Source of the DNA: CAVALG01 sp045576295
GTDB lineage: Bacteria; Bacillota; Clostridia; Oscillospirales; Acutalibacteraceae
Reading direction: 5' to 3'
DNA: 8,420 nucleotides
Assembly: GCA_045576295.1 (NCBI GenBank)
Contig: JAZNGF010000066.1
Location: 1-8,420, forward strand
Positions 5,497 to 8,420 of the stretch are shown one piece after another; positions within the stretch are counted from its first letter, which is position 1, and each line of letters opens with the position of its first letter. Made by a program: the position numbers and the translations under genes. The notes under the pieces are model-generated. The model had not been told where the DNA came from and ran no database searches. It worked only from the letters and a program-made list of their open reading frames with translations.

Positions 5497-5520
5497 TATA
5501 ATCTGAAAAGGAGTGATATA

Positions 5521-6462
5521 ATGTTAATTTTTATATTGGTAGCTATTTTTGTTATTCTATTGGTGAATATCAGAATTGTTCCGCAAGCACATGAATATGT
5601 TATTGAATTTCTTGGTAAATATAAAGCCACATGGTCGGCAGGGTTTCATATAAAAATTCCCCTTCTTGAAAAGGTTTCAAAAAAAGTAACCCTTAAAGAG
5701 CAGGTTTTAGATTCACCCCCGCAGCCGGTTATAACCAAAGATAATGTTACAATGCAGATTGATACCGTTATATATTATGCAGTTTACGATGCTAAATTAT
5801 ATGCTTATGGTGCAGTTAACCCTATTTCGGCACTTTCTAACCTGGCCGCAACCACCCTGCGTAATTTGGTTGGTGAACTCGAACTTGATGGCACGCTTAC
5901 ATCGCGTGATACAATAAACGCAAAAATGACCGAGATACTCGATGAAGCTACCGATAAATGGGGTATTAAAGTTCATCGTGTTGAGCTTAAAAATATAATC
6001 CCCCCAACAGAGATTCAGAACGCAATGGAAAAGCAGATGAAGGCAGAGCGCGACCGCCGCGAAACTTTGCTTCAGGCTGAAGGCCATAAGGCGGCAGCTA
6101 TTACCCGCGCCGAGGGTGATAAACAGGCTATGATTCTTGCTGCTGAGGGTGAACGCGATGCCCGCATTGCACGCGCTGAAGGTGAAGCCAAAGCTATTTT
6201 CCTTTCTAAAAAGGCAGAAGCAGATGGTCTTCGCGAACTTAAAAATGCCGGAGCAGATGCAGCAGTTTTAGAAATCAAAAAGTATGAAGCCTTGGTTGCC
6301 ATGTCTAATGGTAGAGCTTCTAAAATCATTATTCCGAGCGATGCAGTTGATATGACAAAGGCAAATGTAATATTCTCTGAAACCTCCGGCCTAGGAGATG
6401 CCACTAAACCCGCGCCCGAAAGCGTAAAAATACAGCAAGAAACAGATCCTTGCTGCGATTAA
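5521..6462 (+). CDS. SPFH/Band 7 domain protein, stomatin/paraslipin-like
   Basis: A 313-residue protein, ATG at 5521, AAAGGAG seven bases before it. One N-terminal hydrophobic segment (residues 2-18) anchors it; IVPQAHEYVIEFLGKYKATW opens the SPFH domain (about 19-165), with GFHIKIPLLEKV, LDSPPQPVITKDNV, YYAVYDAKLYAYG and LRNLVGELELDGTLTSRD all typical of stomatin/paraslipin/QmcA proteins. WGIKVHRVELKNIIPP leads into a long charged helix (about 164-250) with four tandem 11-residue units beginning AEG at 186, 197, 208 and 219, a hendecad coiled coil. KIIIP (268-272) is the usual post-helix strand. These proteins form ring-like membrane oligomers associated with microdomains and protease or membrane quality control. 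The usual NfeD partner gene is not adjacent. The C-terminal CCD is unusual. Family assignment very sure. Confidence 0.96.
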   Translation: MLIFILVAIFVILLVNIRIVPQAHEYVIEFLGKYKATWSAGFHIKIPLLEKVSKKVTLKEQVLDSPPQPVITKDNVTMQIDTVIYYAVYDAKLYAYGAVNPISALSNLAATTLRNLVGELELDGTLTSRDTINAKMTEILDEATDKWGIKVHRVELKNIIPPTEIQNAMEKQMKAERDRRETLLQAEGHKAAAITRAEGDKQAMILAAEGERDARIARAEGEAKAIFLSKKAEADGLRELKNAGADAAVLEIKKYEALVAMSNGRASKIIIPSDAVDMTKANVIFSETSGLGDATKPAPESVKIQQETDPCCD

Positions 6463-6498
6463 TATTGTTAAAATTGCGTGAAATATTTATATTATGAA

Positions 6499-6526
6499 AA
6501 AGGAGCCTCTAAAATGAGGCTCCTTT
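6499..6526. terminator. Bidirectional intrinsic terminator between convergent genes
   Basis: A perfect 11-bp stem, AAAGGAGCCTC (6499-6509) and GAGGCTCCTTT (6516-6526), with a 6-base loop. Read on the minus strand the hairpin ends in TTTTT, making it a strong terminator for the dockerin gene whose stop is 20 bp away. On the plus strand the T-tract is short (TTT, then TTTT after AAC), so it is adequate but weaker for the SPFH gene. Confidence 0.9.
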
Positions 6527-6546
6527 AACTTTTGCTAATATGAAAA

Positions 6547-8420
6547 TTATTGTTCGGCGGGAAATTTAGTGATAAGCATTGCGGTGTAACGCGCAATAAC
6601 AACGGCATCGTTAATACTTGCCACTGCATCTCCATTAACATCAGCTAACCGTTTCTGGTAAGGTTCAATTGTTTCAATGTTGGCCGCAGTGCGCGCAATT
6701 TCAACCGCATCGGCTATATTTATAAATCCATCGCAGTTTGCATCGCCAAGAAGATTGATTGTAATATTCTGAACAACCGAGTTAGCACCAACCGTTACGG
6801 TATATTCACGGGTGATGTGCCCGGCCTTCATTGCCTTTAGGGTGTAGGTGCCTGCGGTAACGTTGGCGAAGCTGTAATCGACCGTATTGCCCCTGACGGT
6901 AGTTTCGTAAGCGACGATGCCGGAATTGTATTCACAGAGCTGAAGCGTAATATCGCCGGATGCATCGCCCGAGCTGGTAACCTGACCTGTAACGGTCACG
7001 CCGCCTGTGCCCACCTTAAAGGTATAGAAAATATTGACCTTCTTAACGCTGGAGGTCACCTCTTGCCACGAGTCATTGGGGATATCCTTTACCTCAACGC
7101 CGTTGAGATAGGCAACGGTCTTATTATTTGCAACAAACTTGCAGAGATTGTTACCATCCTCCTCCACAGGCTCAACAGTGAGTAGCAGCCAATACTCGTG
7201 TCCTTCCTCAAAGGAATCCTCCGCAGTCATATCGGTGCTGTTTGTGTAATCCGTCCACTCGATCTTCGTCACGGTGTAGTAATCACTGCCTGTAATGGCG
7301 CTGAAATCAGGTTTGCTGCCGTCCATGGGTACATTCAAGCCACTGACCACAACAGATTTGACGGTCTGGGGCTGGCAAGTGAAGGTCCAGGAGAGGCTCT
7401 GCTCATATCGGGCATCATACTGGACACCAAGTGTTGCGTAATTGCCGTTGATATAACCCCAGCCTTCAGGGAAATAGCTACTGCCAACATTTTCGGTGTA
7501 GAACTCATAGCCGTCCTCAGCCTTCACATCGATGAACACCCTATACTCGTGTCCGATCTGGAAGGTGTCGTTAGAAAGCATCCACTTATCTAAGTCCATA
7601 TCCTTCCAGCAGATACCGTTGATTACATAAGTGCCGTTGTCGTATGCGGTATTAACGGTATAGCCCGTACCGGAGATGGCGCAGGTATAGCTGGGATGCT
7701 CGCCTACGACCGGCTCGATGACACCATCAATATCGATCTGCTCAATGATGTTATCGTTGAGTATACCAAAGTCGTAGCGGACACAGATCAATTCACCGGG
7801 ATCTTCCTCGGGATAACGGAAGACTTCAGCGTAATAGCCGTTGACCGTAGCGACAACGTTGGGCTCGAACTGTGCATCAACGTCAAAGATGCTTCCCTTT
7901 CTGCACATAACGTTGACGGATGCGCGGTAATGACATCCCACGGTAAACGTGTCGTCGGAAGCCATCTGCGTCCAGGTTTCGCCGTCGGTGGACTCCTCCC
8001 AATACACATCCACATCGTCCCACATATTGTCGTTGCCCGTTGCCTGCTTGTAAGCGTAATCGCCGCAGGCAACCGTTTGATTGGGGGTACCGTTCTGCTT
8101 AGGCGGGTCGATAGTCAGTTCAATATCGCGCACGATGTTGTACATCTTCACCGTCAGCGTTTCGTGGGTATCATTCTTGCTATTGGGGTCGAAATCAGCA
8201 CCGTCGGAGTAATAGGTATAATACGCGCCGTAACCCAGCAGATCAGGCAGCTTTACAATGTCGGCCCCGACACTCTGATCGGCGCGGATACCATCAAAGG
8301 TACCGCCATAAAGATTCACGTTATGTGATTCCAAAGTGAGGTAGGAGTCCGTATTGAGACCGAAGGCCTGTTCGTCACCGTTTTTCACCGTGAAGGTGCC
8401 ACCGTAGATATCCAGACAAC
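6547..8420 (-). CDS. Secreted multidomain dockerin type I protein (5' partial)
   Basis: The minus-strand frame is open from the right edge to TAA at 6549-6547, so the GTG at 8388 is internal and the N-terminus lies outside the window. From the first full codon (8418), 623 residues are visible. Residues about 1-60 have repeated LDIYGGTF/VNLYGGTF units typical of beta-helix or cell-surface repeat proteins. Three related beta-rich modules follow (about 98-215, 230-345 and 355-468), each with W-rich sequence, a DTF/DSFxxGHxY core and a V/I-NG turn. A carboxypeptidase-regulatory-like domain (about 473-555) has VTGQVTSSG and AGTYTLKAMKAGH. The C-terminus is a dockerin: loop 1 D559-N561-D563-N567-D570, loop 2 D593-N595-D597-S601-D604. 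Dockerins bind cohesins on scaffoldins, so an extracellular role is expected; no catalytic domain is visible. It has a richer GC texture than the Rhs region. Confidence 0.88.
   Translation of the reverse strand, partial: CLDIYGGTFTVKNGDEQAFGLNTDSYLTLESHNVNLYGGTFDGIRADQSVGADIVKLPDLLGYGAYYTYYSDGADFDPNSKNDTHETLTVKMYNIVRDIELTIDPPKQNGTPNQTVACGDYAYKQATGNDNMWDDVDVYWEESTDGETWTQMASDDTFTVGCHYRASVNVMCRKGSIFDVDAQFEPNVVATVNGYYAEVFRYPEEDPGELICVRYDFGILNDNIIEQIDIDGVIEPVVGEHPSYTCAISGTGYTVNTAYDNGTYVINGICWKDMDLDKWMLSNDTFQIGHEYRVFIDVKAEDGYEFYTENVGSSYFPEGWGYINGNYATLGVQYDARYEQSLSWTFTCQPQTVKSVVVSGLNVPMDGSKPDFSAITGSDYYTVTKIEWTDYTNSTDMTAEDSFEEGHEYWLLLTVEPVEEDGNNLCKFVANNKTVAYLNGVEVKDIPNDSWQEVTSSVKKVNIFYTFKVGTGGVTVTGQVTSSGDASGDITLQLCEYNSGIVAYETTVRGNTVDYSFANVTAGTYTLKAMKAGHITREYTVTVGANSVVQNITINLLGDANCDGFINIADAVEIARTAANIETIEPYQKRLADVNGDAVASINDAVVIARYTAMLITKFPAEQ

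Noticed and set aside
5497..5502. TATAAT as the -10 box of the SPFH gene
   Set aside because: It lies only four bases before the ribosome binding site, and no -35 box is found at 16-18 bp; the TTGACA-17-TAAAAT pair upstream is far better.
5797..6404. Two minus-strand open frames across the SPFH gene
   Set aside because: They are antisense to a strongly conserved protein; the 11-residue alanine/glutamate repeat produces stop-free antisense sequence.
7198..8328. Plus-strand open frames of 131 and 210 codons, and a 94-codon minus-strand frame, over the dockerin protein
   Set aside because: They lie over the long minus-strand coding frame with recognisable domains, have no convincing ribosome binding sites and give no recognisable protein.

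Overview
The window looks like chromosomal DNA of a low-to-moderate GC Gram-positive anaerobe, most likely a gut clostridium of the Oscillospiraceae/Ruminococcaceae type. The evidence is strong AAGGAG-type ribosome binding sites, a TTG start, lipoprotein and single-pass surface proteins, a large secreted dockerin type I protein, and a Rhs/YD-repeat polymorphic toxin locus of the Gram-positive kind. The taxonomy is inference; the gene content is read from the sequence.

Region 1 (1-4512) is a Rhs toxin/immunity cassette array. It opens inside the 3' end of a Rhs core whose start lies upstream of the window. That core carries a variable C-terminal tip with a LysM-like segment and a domain resembling polymorphic toxin type 44, followed by a membrane-anchored putative immunity gene (987-1523). 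A terminator then runs straight into a promoterless Rhs core fragment (homology from about 1611, ORF 1692-3686). This fragment ends in a different tip with an HxHP...SxxD metal-site-like motif (DUF4329/JAB-like), followed by a putative lipoprotein immunity gene (3716-4171). A second copy of the terminator plus core start follows and breaks off after about 60 codons (4252-4437). Each tip/immunity pair is therefore framed by two shared arms: a nearly identical 3' core arm (1-253 and 2768-3020) and a terminator plus core-start arm (1565-1796 and 4206-4437). This is the layout expected for swapping toxin tips together with their immunity genes by homologous recombination.

Region 2 (4440-6530) is ordinary housekeeping sequence: a hairpin terminator, a hemolysin III/PAQR (TrhA-like) seven-helix membrane protein (4673-5344), and a stomatin-like SPFH protein (5521-6462). 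The SPFH gene has a near-consensus sigma-A promoter inside a short repeat related to the ones after the immunity genes. A strong hairpin at 6499-6526 lies between this gene and the convergent gene that follows.

Region 3 (6547-8420, minus strand) is the C-terminal part of a large secreted protein: beta-helix-like sequence, three related beta-rich modules, a carboxypeptidase-regulatory-like domain and a C-terminal dockerin. It runs off the right edge. No rRNA, tRNA, CRISPR array, transposase gene or replication origin was seen.
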